64,000 nt of DNA from Thermobifida fusca NBRC 14071 = JCM 3263 (GCF_001592045.1 NZ_BCWB01000005.1:36452-100451), one strand, 5' to 3'. Shown: positions 1-8,937, numbered from the stretch's first letter. The notes: generated from the letters alone by a model not told the origin. Numbers and translations are program-made.

Positions 1-502
1 CGTGCGCCACGATCACGGCGCGCACCGGATCACTGATGTACTGTTCAGCGACCAGGGTGTCCGCGAACTCCTTGCCGAACCGGCGCACCATGAGACTCAC
101 ATCGCCGCGGGTACGCGGATCCTCCGCGGTAGCCCGGTGCATGAGGAAACGGTAGAGGTTGAGGTTCTCGCTGATCATCTGCAGGTAGGTGCCGACGGTG
201 GCACGCACCCGCGGACGCAGTTCGGCGGGCTCCCGCAGTTTTTCCCGCACCCGCTCCATGAGCGGGTCGACGTGCCGCTCCGCGAGGGCACGGTAGAGGC
301 CGCTCTTATCGCCGAAGTGGCGGTACAGGATGGGTTTGCTGATTCCCGCCTCGGCCGCGATCGCGGCCATGGGGGCATCAGGACCTTCACGTTGGATGAC
401 AGCGTCAGCAGCATCCAGGATCGCGCGGCGCCGACGGGGGTCGCGGCCGCGGGAGGCGCGTCCACCCCGCGCAGTCACCGGGGGCAGTGGATCAGGGTTC
501 AC
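1..502 (-). CDS. TetR-family transcriptional regulator (C-terminus off the left edge)
   Basis: Reading the minus strand from a GTG at 502 gives an open frame to the window edge, about 167 residues. A TetR-type DNA-binding domain lies around residues 28-75: an alanine-rich helix, then AAIAAEAGISKPILYRHFGD, which is the usual recognition-helix signature. The rest should be the ligand-binding helical domain, with its end missing here. The first 20 residues are basic and proline-rich. The GTG lies 4 bp downstream of the acyltransferase stop, so the two genes are probably co-transcribed. The ligand and target cannot be inferred. The family call is firm; the start is likely but the RBS is not strong. 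Confidence 0.85.
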   Translation of the reverse strand, partial: MNPDPLPPVTARGGRASRGRDPRRRRAILDAADAVIQREGPDAPMAAIAAEAGISKPILYRHFGDKSGLYRALAERHVDPLMERVREKLREPAELRPRVRATVGTYLQMISENLNLYRFLMHRATAEDPRTRGDVSLMVRRFGKEFADTLVAEQYISDPVRAVIVAH

Positions 503-506
503 AGCC

Positions 507-1634
507 TCACACGGTAGCGCGCAGCCCGGGAATCCTGCGGAGCACGGCGGTGAGGACAAAACTGACCACCAGCACGGCAGCGGCCTGGGCGAGCACGGTC
601 GCCACCATGCCCACCGGGTGCTCGGGAATCCCGGTGAGGGACCGCAGCTCCCGCAGCAGCACCAGGTGGATGAGGAACACCCCGAAGCTCAGATCGGCGA
701 GAGTGCGCAGCCGACGGCGGGCCGCCGTCGTGTCCCGGTCGGGGGCGGTGAACCGCCGCCACCGTCCAGCAAGCGGTTTGAACAGCAGGAACAACGCCAC
801 CGACATGGCCAGGACAGTCGGGGAAAGATAGTCGTAGGCGTAGGCGGCCTGCGTGTTCCACTCCCCGTAGGCCACCGCGGTCGCCCCGACAATGCCCGTG
901 GTGGCAGCAGCAGCCGCGACGAACACCATTCCGGCCACCCACATGCCCCGCTTGCCCAGTTCGCAGTCGCGCAGCAGGTAACCGAGCAGGTAGTAGCCGA
1001 GGAAAGGCAGGAAGCGGGTGACGGCGTTGGCTTCACCGATCCCCGCAAAGTCGGAGATCGCCTGGTCCGCCACTCCGACCGCGGTCAGGAACACTGCTGC
1101 CCACCACAGCATGCGCCGCGGGGCATGGGCGGTGAGCACCCGCAGGAAAGGCGTGAGCGCATACAGCCCGGCCAGCACGAACAGGAAGTACAAGTGCACG
1201 GAGGGCTTGCCCGCCAAGACCCGGTTCAGCGCGTCCGACCAGTCGCTCGCCTGTTTCACGAACAGGTCGATGGACAGGTAGACGACACTCCACACGACCA
1301 GGGGGATCCCGATCCGGTTGAACCGCCGCTGGTAGAAGGAGCGCAAGCCTTCCCGGCGCGGCGCGAGCAGCAGTGCCCCGCTGATCATGATGAACACGGG
1401 AACACACCAGCGCATCAACGAGTCCACCACGTTCGCGGTCCACCAGGTGGCCGTGCCGATGTCGCTGTAGTAGCGGCGGGTGACCACCACGGCGACGGCG
1501 TGCAACACGACCACAGCGGTGATGGCCGCGATCCGGGCCACATCAAGCCAGACGGTTTCTACAGGTGTCGCTTTAGTGACGGAACGTGGCGATACGACGG
1601 GAGGCTGAGGGGAACGAGAAGTCTGAACGGTCAT
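507..1634 (-). CDS. Acyltransferase family 3 (OatA/WecH-like) integral membrane protein
   Basis: About 375 residues with roughly ten hydrophobic segments. The early segment carries a membrane-embedded His (VVVLHAVAV, near residue 45). The downstream WCVPVFIMISGALLL and RRFNRIGIPLVVWSVVYL stretches are typical of acyltransferase family 3 proteins, which O-acylate sugars, peptidoglycan or exported lipids at the membrane. The N-terminus before the first helix is a disordered Ser/Pro/Thr tail. The start was set at the ATG at 1634; an upstream ATG at 1661 would add nine residues and neither has a strong RBS. It lies directly upstream of the TetR gene. The substrate is unknown. Confidence 0.8.
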   Translation of the reverse strand: MTVQTSRSPQPPVVSPRSVTKATPVETVWLDVARIAAITAVVVLHAVAVVVTRRYYSDIGTATWWTANVVDSLMRWCVPVFIMISGALLLAPRREGLRSFYQRRFNRIGIPLVVWSVVYLSIDLFVKQASDWSDALNRVLAGKPSVHLYFLFVLAGLYALTPFLRVLTAHAPRRMLWWAAVFLTAVGVADQAISDFAGIGEANAVTRFLPFLGYYLLGYLLRDCELGKRGMWVAGMVFVAAAAATTGIVGATAVAYGEWNTQAAYAYDYLSPTVLAMSVALFLLFKPLAGRWRRFTAPDRDTTAARRRLRTLADLSFGVFLIHLVLLRELRSLTGIPEHPVGMVATVLAQAAAVLVVSFVLTAVLRRIPGLRATV

Positions 1635-1724
1635 GGCACACCCGGTGATCGACAACAACAAACGTTCCGAGATCGTACCGTTATCAGATTCTCATCAAAG
1701 TCCCAGGGAAACGGAATTGTCGTT

Positions 1725-2441
1725 TCACTGCTGTGGAATACGAATCCACACCGCTTCGGCACGCGCCAGCTCGGTTCCTTGCGCGTCGTAGAGGGCACTG
1801 GCAGTGAATACTTTGCGTCCTTCGACGCCGAGCAGGCGTCCGAGGACAACGTGGCGCTCCCCGGGACGGGGGTCCGCGAAAACGGCGGCGGTCATCTGTC
1901 CCAACAGCATGGGACGCCCGGTAATGTCAACCGACCAGCCTCCCGGACAGTCGAGCGCAGCCCACACCAGTGGCAGCCCTGCGGGATCGGCGGGCGGCGT
2001 CCACGCACAGGCCACCGTGTCCGCTTCCGGGTCACCGCCGAGCGGCCCAGCGAACAGGCGCAGCCCGTCACCGGTGCTCCGCTCCGGCCCGCACACAAAA
2101 CAGGTGGGAAACGGGTGGTTGCGGTATCCCCGGTAGCCTGCGCTCGCCTGCTCCGCGACAGCGGGCGGCACTGGGTCGAGGTGCTGTTGCGGCACGTCGG
2201 CGGGGATGGCTTCAGCCACGAGCTGTTCACTGCGGAGGAGGTGAACTCCCCCATCAGGGCTGCGGCGCACCGTCATGGGGGTTTGCAGCGGCGGCGGCTG
2301 CCGCAGGCGAACACGGACGGCGGGAGCGTCCACGTACTGGGCGAGACGACCGGAGATGTAGCCGCCGTTAGCTGAGGTGGGCGGCCCGTTGAATCGGGCG
2401 TCGATTGTGAAATCAGTGGTGACGTTCGCGGCTTCGGCCAT
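1725..2441 (-). CDS. Thioesterase-like (hotdog-fold) hypothetical protein
   Basis: 238 residues, soluble, no signal peptide. Features resembling actinobacterial hotdog-fold/acyl-CoA thioesterase-like proteins are an N-terminal RFNGPPTSANGGYISGRLA segment, a central TCFVCGPERSTGDGLRLFAG motif with a CxxC pair, and a late GRLLGVEGRKVFTASALYDA strand region resembling the second hotdog repeat. The central FVCG-x-GLR motif is characteristic of this poorly described group. Its end lies about 90 bp from the acyltransferase start, so it may head the same minus-strand transcript. The call rests on pattern similarity; the substrate is unknown. Confidence 0.55.
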   Translation of the reverse strand: MAEAANVTTDFTIDARFNGPPTSANGGYISGRLAQYVDAPAVRVRLRQPPPLQTPMTVRRSPDGGVHLLRSEQLVAEAIPADVPQQHLDPVPPAVAEQASAGYRGYRNHPFPTCFVCGPERSTGDGLRLFAGPLGGDPEADTVACAWTPPADPAGLPLVWAALDCPGGWSVDITGRPMLLGQMTAAVFADPRPGERHVVLGRLLGVEGRKVFTASALYDAQGTELARAEAVWIRIPQQ

Positions 2442-2612
2442 GCTGTGTGCGGCGCGCTCTCAATAGGAAGCGGCGCCCCTGCCTCCCTTCTCACCGACAG
2501 AAGCTGCTCATCGGACACAGCCACACTCTCACACCAGGCGAAAGAAGCCGGAGCCGCCTGTGAGAAGGGAACCTGTATCAGGGTGATGCCAGCTCTCGCT
2601 GCCGGAGGCTGG

Positions 2613-2761
2613 CATCACACCCCCGCACGCGCGGGAAGCACGTCGGTTTTCGGTGAGGACGAGGCCGTTGACGAATCACACTCCCGCCTGCGCGGGGAGC
2701 ACAGGGAACTGCTGCACCGGTCTCCCTACCGAGGGACCATCCCCGCATACGCGGGGAGCAC
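2613..2761 (-). CRISPR. Remnant CRISPR array, three type I-E-like repeats, two spacers
   Basis: Three 29-nt repeats lie at 2613-2641, 2674-2702 and 2733-2761, separated by spacers of 32 and 30 nt. On the minus strand the rightmost copy begins GTGCTCCCCGCG and continues with GGGGATGG, the common actinobacterial type I-E form. The other two copies carry several substitutions, as expected for leader-distal degeneration. Sequence to the right (about 2762-2870) is A+T-rich for this genome and ends, 5 nt before the first repeat, in the same 9-mer (GCAGGTCAT on the minus strand) found before the large array at 62,531. No cas genes are near. Confidence 0.8.
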
Positions 2762-2904
2762 ACTACATGACCTGCGAGTTTACCAGCGCGGCATGCTGAT
2801 TTCATTCACTTCCCAAAAATCAAACAAAAGAACAAAAGCACAAAAAATTCCTCTACAGCCACAGACAACCTAGAACTAACGAGATCCTTATCAGCTACTT
2901 GAGC

Positions 2905-3480
2905 ATGGTCATAGTTGACCAAATCACCACCAATACCCCATACGGCGGCTACCGTACTGCCGTGGACCTCACCATCGTCGAAGCTTGGAACCTTTGGTGG
3001 TCGGGCAACCAGCTCACAGACCACACCTTGTACGGCGTCTCCATCCTGTGGCTCTCCCGTGCTGGAAAATTGCTCACGTTCCTCGCGGGAGTCACCATTG
3101 TGCTCGACGCGATAGGCCCCGAGCGGCTTCGTGCCTACGCCGACCGGGTGAAGCACACAGGTCGCCACCGCTCCCAGATGTGGAGAGAATTCCCCGTAAC
3201 AACGCGCCTCTTGTACGTGGGGATCATCGCATCCTCGGTATTAAGCTTGACGTCCGCTCTCCTCATCGTGCTCTACGACGGGGAACCTGTGTGGCTGTTC
3301 TTCGCTTGGTGGGGTATTGCGGGAATAGTGTTGTTTCTGTTCGACTTTCTTTCGATCACTGGACGGGCTGCCCAGGCCGCCGCCTGGGTTTTGGAGCATG
3401 ACCGGTTGGACCGCACTGTCCGCGCCATCGCTGTCCCGCTCTTCCTCACCGGGTTCGTCCTCGACTTCCTCGCCGCCTAA
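2905..3480 (+). CDS. Hypothetical four-helix membrane protein
   Basis: 191 residues from an ATG at 2905; a TTG two codons upstream is an alternative. I do not recognise the family. Four hydrophobic segments are visible: around residues 45-72 (LLTFLAGVTIVLDAIG), 103-126 (LLYVGIIASSVLSLTSALL), 131-153 (WLFFAWWGIAGIVLFLFDFL) and the last 20 residues. A basic loop follows the first segment. The body has fewer GC-rich third positions than most neighbours. It is flanked by the remnant CRISPR leader on the left and non-coding DNA on the right, so no context suggests a function. Confidence 0.55.
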   Translation: MVIVDQITTNTPYGGYRTAVDLTIVEAWNLWWSGNQLTDHTLYGVSILWLSRAGKLLTFLAGVTIVLDAIGPERLRAYADRVKHTGRHRSQMWREFPVTTRLLYVGIIASSVLSLTSALLIVLYDGEPVWLFFAWWGIAGIVLFLFDFLSITGRAAQAAAWVLEHDRLDRTVRAIAVPLFLTGFVLDFLAA

Positions 3481-3792
3481 TTCCGAGGGGAAGCGACACG
3501 GTCGATGCCCTGGCACGCCAGCTCTGCTAAGGGCCTGGTGGCCTCAGCCCTGCATACCTCACCACACCTGTGCTCATGCAGCGGTTGCTTCACTGCCCAA
3601 GGCTGCGGACACATTTTCTGCCTCGGTCTCCTCGTCCGGGACAGTGCCTGCCGCATGTCTACCCGAATTGTTTCCTCTCGAGGACAACCATCTCAGTGAG
3701 TACGATTCCCTCCCCGGCATTCAACGAGGAACGCAGTCGTAGATATCTTTCTCGCAGCCCTCAGCAAACTTGCTCCTAAAAATCGGCTAGTC

Positions 3793-3820
3793 AAGAGCCT
3801 CTCTTCGAGGGGCTCTTTTC
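3793..3820 (+). terminator. Rho-independent terminator
   Basis: Inverted arms AAGAGCC/GGCTCTT enclose a short C/T-rich loop and are followed on the plus strand by TTTTC. It probably ends transcription from the membrane-protein gene at 2905-3480, although it lies about 310 bp beyond that stop. Confidence 0.6.
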
Positions 3821-3943
3821 CTGTGCTGCGCAAAGATCTTGTTCAGATCAATCACCGTCGACGACCTGCACCAGAAGTCGGATAGCCGCGCCAGTCTCTA
3901 TTCTTCGTGAGTTGGAAAGCACACTCACCTCATGCAGCAAAAA

Positions 3944-3987
3944 GCCGCCTGTGGCGGTGTTCCCTGAGAAAATCCGCCACAGGCGGC
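3944..3987 (-). terminator. Terminator for the acyl-CoA dehydrogenase gene
   Basis: Perfect 14-bp arms (GCCGCCTGTGGCGG and its complement) with a 16-nt loop are followed on the minus strand by TTTTTGC. This is 130 bp beyond the stop of the 4117-5346 gene and is a textbook intrinsic terminator for that strand. Confidence 0.8.
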
Positions 3988-4116
3988 ACAGCACCGGCGA
4001 CATCATGGGTCAGGAAGCCGGCGGGACGAGGAGAAGTATTCGGCTTCCTTGTCCGCTGCCGTCCACTTCTCTGCTCGCGTCCCGCCGATTCCCCTGGCTC
4101 TGCTGCTTTGCCTCGG

Positions 4117-5346
4117 CTAGCGCAGCGGCAGTCCGGTGATGGCGCGACCAATGATGAGACGCTGGATCTCCGAGGCGCCTTCGAAGATGGTGAAGATCGT
4201 GGCGTCGCGGTGCCAGCGTTCCACCGGGTAGTCCCGGGTATAGCCGTTGCCGCCGAGCAGTCGGATGGCGTTCTGGGTGACCCAGGTAGCGGTTTCGCTG
4301 GCGTACAGCTTGCTCATGGAGCCTTCGGCGTTGGCGAATTCTTTTCCGTACCGGGCCATCCAGGAGGCGCGCCACACCAGCAGGCGGGCGGCGTCGATGC
4401 GGGTCGCCATGTCGGCGAGGGTGAAGGCGACGGCTTGGTTGTCGCCGATGGGACGGCCGAACTGTTCGCGCTGGCGGACGTAGTCGCGGGCGTATTCGTA
4501 GGCGGCGCGTGCGCAGCCCACGGCCATGGCTCCCACGGCAGGGCGGGAGGCTTCGAAGGTTTTCATGGCGGCTTGGCCCTTGGAGCGGCGGCCTTCGCGG
4601 GCACGGGCAAGACGCTGGTCCAGTTTCTCTTTGCCACCGAGCAGGCAGCGGCCGGGGATGCGCACGTCGTCGAGGATGACCTCGGCGGTGTGGGAGGCGC
4701 GGATGCCGTGTTTGCTGAACTTCTGGCCTTGGGAGAGGCCTTTAGTGCCGGGCGGGATGACGAAGCTGGCTTGGCCGCGGGTGCCGAGTTCCGGGTCGAC
4801 GGAGGCGACGACGACGTGGACGTCGGCGATGCCGCCGTTGGTGATCCAGGTCTTCGTGCCGTTGAGGACCCATTCGTCTTTGGCTTCGTCGTAGACGGCG
4901 CGGGTGCGGATGGCGCCGACGTCGCTTCCCGCGTCGGGTTCGGAGACGCAGAAGGCGCCGAGTTTGATGTCGTCGGGGGTGCCGAACATTTGGGGGGTCC
5001 ATTCCAGGATTTGCTCCTGGGTGCCGTTGGCGCTGACGGCGACGGCGGCGAGGGTGGTGCCGGTGAGGGCGAGCGCGATGCCGGGGTCGCCCCAGTACAG
5101 CTCTTCGTAGACGACGGGGATGGCGATGCCGCTGGGGTCGAACATCTGGTTGGCGAAGAAGTCGAGGGAGTAGAGGCCGATCTTGGCGGCTTCTTGGAGG
5201 ATCGGCCAGGGGGTTTCTTCGCGTTCGTCCCATTCGGCGGCGGCTGGGCGCATGACGTCGCGGGCGAATTCGTGGACCCAGTCGCGGATGTGGATGAGGT
5301 CTTCGCTGAGTTCGAGGCTGAAGGATGCGGGCGTCTCGTCGGTCAT
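4117..5346 (-). CDS. Acyl-CoA dehydrogenase
   Basis: 409 residues, full length for the family. FAD-dependent alpha,beta-dehydrogenation of acyl-CoA thioesters, passing electrons to ETF. Visible signatures are [19 protein letters not shown] (flavin and substrate contact), WITNGG shortly after, and [21 protein letters not shown] in the C-terminal helical domain. The catalytic base is the Glu of IFEGASEIQ near residue 393. The helical N-terminal domain begins with a short acidic leader. The start ATG at 5346 is close to GGACACC rather than a strong RBS. A 17-bp palindrome lies 36 bp upstream and a strong terminator follows. Acyl-chain specificity cannot be read from the sequence. Confidence 0.95.
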   Translation of the reverse strand: MTDETPASFSLELSEDLIHIRDWVHEFARDVMRPAAAEWDEREETPWPILQEAAKIGLYSLDFFANQMFDPSGIAIPVVYEELYWGDPGIALALTGTTLAAVAVSANGTQEQILEWTPQMFGTPDDIKLGAFCVSEPDAGSDVGAIRTRAVYDEAKDEWVLNGTKTWITNGGIADVHVVVASVDPELGTRGQASFVIPPGTKGLSQGQKFSKHGIRASHTAEVILDDVRIPGRCLLGGKEKLDQRLARAREGRRSKGQAAMKTFEASRPAVGAMAVGCARAAYEYARDYVRQREQFGRPIGDNQAVAFTLADMATRIDAARLLVWRASWMARYGKEFANAEGSMSKLYASETATWVTQNAIRLLGGNGYTRDYPVERWHRDATIFTIFEGASEIQRLIIGRAITGLPLR

Positions 5347-5381
5347 GACGGTGTCCTTCGTGTGGGGTGGTAGACGATAGG

Positions 5382-5398
5382 TGTTACCAACGGTAACA
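5382..5398 (-). promoter_or_regulatory. Palindromic operator candidate upstream of the acyl-CoA dehydrogenase
   Basis: TGTTACC-AAC-GGTAACA is a perfect 7-bp-arm palindrome 36 bp upstream of the dehydrogenase start codon. Symmetric sites with a TTACC/GGTAA core are typical of TetR-like repressors of fatty-acid degradation genes. Assignment to a particular regulator is inference. Confidence 0.55.
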
Positions 5399-5417
5399 TG
5401 TTAGCGGGGTCATGAAA

Positions 5418-5453
5418 CAGGGGTGGTTCCGGCGGGTCCCGGAACCACCCCTG
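5418..5453 (-). terminator. Terminator for the ramB-like gene
   Basis: 15-bp arms (CAGGGGTGGTTCCGG and complement) around a 6-nt loop lie 28 bp beyond the stop of 5481-6950. On the minus strand they are followed by TTTCATG, a short T-run. The hairpin separates the regulator from the dehydrogenase gene. Confidence 0.7.
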
Positions 5454-5480
5454 GCTGCTGTATCCGGCCGGGTTGTGGCC

Positions 5481-6950
5481 TTATGCGGTCTCGTATTTTT
5501 CGAGGAAGGTGTAGACGTCGGTCTCGTCGACGCCGGGGAATTGGCCGGTGGGCAGGGCGGCCAGGACGTGGGAGTGGGCGCGGGCCGACGGCCAGACGTT
5601 GCCTTCCCAACGGGAGGCGAGCTCCGAGGGGGGCCGCACGCAGCATTCCCCGACCGGGCACTCGGATTTGGTGCGGTTGGTGGTCTCCCGGCCGCGGAAC
5701 CACCGCGATTCCTTGTAGGGCACGCCCAGGGTGATGGCGAAGTTGCGTTCCCGGCTGGGGTCGACATGGGCCACACACCAGTGGGTGCCGTTGGGTTTGT
5801 CGGTGTACTGGTAGTAGATCGAATAGCGGTCGGGGGAGGCGAAGACTTGGCGGCCCGCCCAGTAGCGGCACAGGCGCTGGCCTTCGATGGCCCCGGTGTC
5901 GTCGGTGGGGAAGATCAGCCCGTCGTTTTGGTAGGCCTTGTAGATGATGCCGGTCTCGTCGTTGCGGATGAAGTGGCAGACGAGGTCGAGGTGGCGGGTG
6001 GCCAGATTGGTGAACCGGTGGGCGGCCATCTCGTAGGAGACGGCGTAGACGTCGCGGAGGTCTTCGACGGACAGGTCGCGTTGCCGTTTGGCCTCGGTGA
6101 GGAACGGGACGGCCGTGAATTCGGGGATGAGGACCGCGGCGGCGAAGTAGTTCGCTTCCACGCGTTGGCGGAGGAAGTCGGCGAAGTCGCGGGGCGGGGT
6201 GTGGCCGAGGACGAAGTGGCCGAGGGTCTGCAGCAGGATGGTGCGCGGCGTGTGCATGCCCAGCGATTCCCGCTTGAGGTAGATGCGGCGGTTGCGGGTG
6301 TCGGTGACTGAGCGCACCGAGCGGGGCAGGTCGGGGACGTAGCGCAGGGTGAATCCGTGGTGGGCGACGATGGCGAGGATCATGCCCTGGGAGAGTGCCC
6401 CGCCTTGGTAGCCGACGGCTTCGAGGGTTTCCCGCGCGGCTTTTTCGATCTCGGGGAAGTAGTTGTCGCGCTCGCTCATGAGGCGGCGGAGTTCCGCGTT
6501 GGCGCGGCGGGCTTCCTCGTTCGTGGTGGTGGGTTTGGCGGCGCGCCGCTTGAGTTCCTCGTAGAGGGTGACGATGTGTTCGAGGACGTCGTTGGGGACG
6601 CGCTTGCCGACTTTGAGGTGGGGCAGGTTGAGGGACTGGTAGAGGGGGTCCCGCTGGGCTTCTTCGAGGGCGATCTCTAGTTGGGCGCGGCGGCTGGGGG
6701 GCTGGCGGGAGAGGAGCTCCTCCACAGAGACGTCGAGGGCTTTGGCGAGCGCGGTGAGCAGGGAGAGCTTGGGTTCCCGCTTGCCGTTTTCCAGCAGGGA
6801 GAGCTGGGACGGGGCGCGTCCTACGCGTTCTCCCAGTTCAGCGAGGGTCATGTTGCGGGCGCGGCGGAGGTGGCGCAGCCGCTGGCCAAAGGTGACGAGA
6901 TCTAGGTCACTTGGCAAAGTCGGTATTTCTTCAGTCCCAAAGTACGGCAT
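5481..6950 (-). CDS. ramB: RamB-type glyoxylate/acetate regulator (XRE HTH + IrrE N-terminal-like domain)
   Basis: 489 residues. An N-terminal helix-turn-helix (residues about 19-80, with MTLAELGERVGRAPSQLSLL) is followed by a linker and an ImmA/IrrE-like central domain. The zinc-motif region reads QTLGHFVLGH, where the classic HExxH is degenerate. A C-terminal short-chain regulator domain contains conserved Cys residues (KSECPVGECC). This architecture is that of RamB, which represses glyoxylate-bypass and acetate genes in corynebacteria and relatives. It is divergent from aceA with a 183-bp spacer carrying a TTTGCAAA core, the half-conserved RamB box. Gene symbol by family and context. Confidence 0.85.
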   Translation of the reverse strand: MPYFGTEEIPTLPSDLDLVTFGQRLRHLRRARNMTLAELGERVGRAPSQLSLLENGKREPKLSLLTALAKALDVSVEELLSRQPPSRRAQLEIALEEAQRDPLYQSLNLPHLKVGKRVPNDVLEHIVTLYEELKRRAAKPTTTNEEARRANAELRRLMSERDNYFPEIEKAARETLEAVGYQGGALSQGMILAIVAHHGFTLRYVPDLPRSVRSVTDTRNRRIYLKRESLGMHTPRTILLQTLGHFVLGHTPPRDFADFLRQRVEANYFAAAVLIPEFTAVPFLTEAKRQRDLSVEDLRDVYAVSYEMAAHRFTNLATRHLDLVCHFIRNDETGIIYKAYQNDGLIFPTDDTGAIEGQRLCRYWAGRQVFASPDRYSIYYQYTDKPNGTHWCVAHVDPSRERNFAITLGVPYKESRWFRGRETTNRTKSECPVGECCVRPPSELASRWEGNVWPSARAHSHVLAALPTGQFPGVDETDVYTFLEKYETA

Positions 6951-7010
6951 GCGTTCATGCTAGAGAAAAAATCGCAAATCTTCACCCGAATCCCGCTCGA
7001 AAAACCGTGG

Positions 7011-7022
7011 AAGTTTGCAAAG
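7011..7022. promoter_or_regulatory. RamB-like binding box between ramB and aceA
   Basis: AAGTTTGCAAAG contains the symmetrical TTTGCAAA core of reported RamB sites. A weaker related element, TCGCAAATC, lies at 6972-6980. Both sit in the shared ramB/aceA intergenic region, so the regulator may control both directions. The assignment uses known corynebacterial sites; binding here is inferred. Confidence 0.5.
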
Positions 7023-7133
7023 AATGGTGATCACCGGCGGGGAACGAACCGCACACCGCACGTTTGACCTGGTGCGGGGGCTCTCCAGCCGGTGGACTTA
7101 CCAGGGGATCAGACTCGTTAAGGCGGGAAGACC

Positions 7134-8423
7134 ATGAGCATCACCGGTCGTCAGCAGGAAGCCAGCGCGGCTCTCCAAAAGGAGTGGGAGACCAACCCGC
7201 GCTGGAAGGGCGTCAAGCGGACGTACTCCGCTGAGGATGTGATCCGGCTGCGCGGCTCGGTCACCGAGGAGCACACGCTGGCCCGTTTGGGAGCAGAACG
7301 CCTGTGGGAGCTGCTCCACACTGAGGACTACATCAACGCCCTCGGTGCGCTCACCGGTAACCAGGCTGTCCAGCAGGTCCGCGCCGGCCTGAAGGCCATC
7401 TACCTCTCCGGATGGCAGGTCGCAGCCGACGCCAACCTGTCCGGGCACACCTACCCCGACCAGAGCCTCTACCCGGCCAACTCGGTTCCGCAGGTGGTGC
7501 GGCGGATCAACAACGCGCTGCTGCGCGCAGACCAGATCTCCTGGTCGGAGGGTGACGAGGACGCCCCGTACTGGCTGGCGCCGATCGTCGCCGACGCGGA
7601 GGCCGGATTCGGCGGTGTCCTCAACGCCTACGAGCTGATGAAGGCCATGATCGCCGCGGGTGCGGCTGGCGTGCACTGGGAAGACCAGCTCGCCTCCGAG
7701 AAGAAGTGCGGCCACCTGGGCGGCAAGGTCCTCATCCCGACCGGCCAGCACATCAAGACCCTCAACGCGGCGCGGCTGGCTGCCGACGTGGCCGGGGTGC
7801 CTTCGCTGATCATTGCGCGGACCGACGCGCAGGCTGCCACCCTGATCACGAGCGACATCGACGAGCGCGACCGGCCTTTCATCACCGGCGAACGCACTCC
7901 GGAGGGCTTCTACCGGGTCCGCAACGGCCTGGAAGCGTGCATCGCCCGCGGCCTGGCGTACGCTCCCTACGCCGACCTGCTGTGGATGGAGACCTCCACG
8001 CCGGACCTGGAGGTGGCTCGCCAGTTCGCCGAAGCGATCAAGGACAAGTACCCCGACCAGTTGCTGGCCTACAACTGCTCGCCGTCGTTCAACTGGAAGC
8101 GTCACCTCGACGACGCGACCATCGCCAAGTTCCAGCGCGAGCTGGGCCACATGGGCTACAAGTTCCAGTTCATCACCCTGGCGGGCTTCCACTCGCTCAA
8201 CTACTCGATGTTCAACCTGGCCAAGGGGTACGCGGCTCGGGGCATGAGCGCCTACGTGGAGCTGCAGGAGGCGGAGTTCGCTGCCGAGGCCGACGGCTAC
8301 ACCGCGACCCGGCACCAGCGCGAGGTCGGCACCGGCTACTTCGACCTGATCAGCACCACGATCTCGCCGGACGCTTCCACGACGGCTCTGACCGGATCCA
8401 CCGAAGAGGAGCAGTTCAACTAA
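7134..8423 (+). CDS. aceA: Isocitrate lyase
   Basis: 429 residues, the usual length of bacterial ICL1. Cleaves isocitrate to glyoxylate and succinate, the first step of the glyoxylate bypass that allows growth on acetate or fatty acids. The active-site loop [16 protein letters not shown] carries the catalytic Cys near residue 190. Other conserved stretches are [12 protein letters not shown] (metal binding), [12 protein letters not shown] and [12 protein letters not shown]. The start ATG at 7134 is preceded by a moderate RBS (GCGGGAAG). It is divergent from ramB; malate synthase is not in the window. Confidence 0.97.
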   Translation: MSITGRQQEASAALQKEWETNPRWKGVKRTYSAEDVIRLRGSVTEEHTLARLGAERLWELLHTEDYINALGALTGNQAVQQVRAGLKAIYLSGWQVAADANLSGHTYPDQSLYPANSVPQVVRRINNALLRADQISWSEGDEDAPYWLAPIVADAEAGFGGVLNAYELMKAMIAAGAAGVHWEDQLASEKKCGHLGGKVLIPTGQHIKTLNAARLAADVAGVPSLIIARTDAQAATLITSDIDERDRPFITGERTPEGFYRVRNGLEACIARGLAYAPYADLLWMETSTPDLEVARQFAEAIKDKYPDQLLAYNCSPSFNWKRHLDDATIAKFQRELGHMGYKFQFITLAGFHSLNYSMFNLAKGYAARGMSAYVELQEAEFAAEADGYTATRHQREVGTGYFDLISTTISPDASTTALTGSTEEEQFN

Positions 8424-8444
8424 CACCCCCTATCCCCCTCTGGG

Positions 8445-8477
8445 TGCATCGGGTGGCCTCCTCCCCCACCCGATGCA
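8445..8477 (+). terminator. Hairpin downstream of aceA
   Basis: Perfect 12-bp arms TGCATCGGGTGG/CCACCCGATGCA flank a 9-nt loop 21 bp after the aceA stop. The following sequence is pyrimidine-rich (CCCCCTCGACCTTTCTCCC) without a clean T-run, so it is a probable terminator or 3-prime-end stabiliser. Confidence 0.6.
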
Positions 8478-8500
8478 TCCCCCTCGACCTTTCTCCCCCG

Positions 8501-8937
8501 CAGAAGACCGGTGGTCAGCGGCTCACTGACATCCCGGTCTTCCCCGGCGTCCGTCCCGCCCCCGCTTTCGTGGCTGGGGCGCGGGTGGGACGGACGTCCA
8601 CCCGCCGGTCTCGCGGCTTCCGTGTCACCCGCGAGACCGGCCCGGCAGAAGACCGGTGGTCAGCGGCTCACTGACATCCCGGTCTTCCCCGGCGTCCGTC
8701 CCGCCCCCGCTTTCGTGGCTGGGGCGCGGGTGGGACGGACGCCCTCCCGCCGGTCTCGCGGTTCCCGTGTCACCCGCGAGACCGGCCCGGCAGAAGACCG
8801 GTGGTCAGCGGCTCACTGACATCCCGGTCTTCCCCGGCGTCCGTCCCGCCCCCGCTTTCGTGGCTGGGGCGCGGGTGGGACGGACGTCCACCCGCCGGTC
8901 TCGCGGTTCCCGTGTCACCCGCGAGACCGGCCTCCTT
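8501..8937 (+). repeat. Three tandem copies of a 145-bp unit, each folding into three hairpins
   Basis: Copies begin at 8501, 8646 and 8791, exactly 145 bp apart, with only a few substitutions. Each copy contains three nested-free inverted repeats. In copy 1 these are 8503-8542 (9-bp outer arms GAAGACCGG plus an inner GGTCAG stem), 8548-8596 (CGTCCGTCCCGCCC arm) and 8605-8640 (12-bp arms CCGGTCTCGCGG). The third copy is followed by CTCCTTTTTCTG, a real T-run. The array lies between aceA and the CPBP gene. Long open frames through it (for example 8656 onward) are periodic artefacts. It could be a multi-hairpin terminator/3-prime UTR or a structured RNA. Confidence 0.85.

Larger units (their letters stand above)
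3481..4116. other. Intergenic stretch with two terminator hairpins, no gene seen
   Basis: Short open frames here (for example 3505-3699 and 3570-3779) lack a convincing RBS and family resemblance. Composition is less GC-rich than in the coding regions. The only supported elements are the two hairpins listed separately at 3793-3816 and 3944-3987. Confidence 0.5.

Noticed and set aside
330..2375. Very long open frame on the plus strand (681 codons)
   Set aside because: It lies antisense to the acyltransferase and thioesterase-like genes; composition is Arg/Gly/Pro noise typical of GC-rich shadow frames.
3907..5373. 488-codon plus-strand frame
   Set aside because: Antisense to the acyl-CoA dehydrogenase, which has full family motifs on the minus strand.
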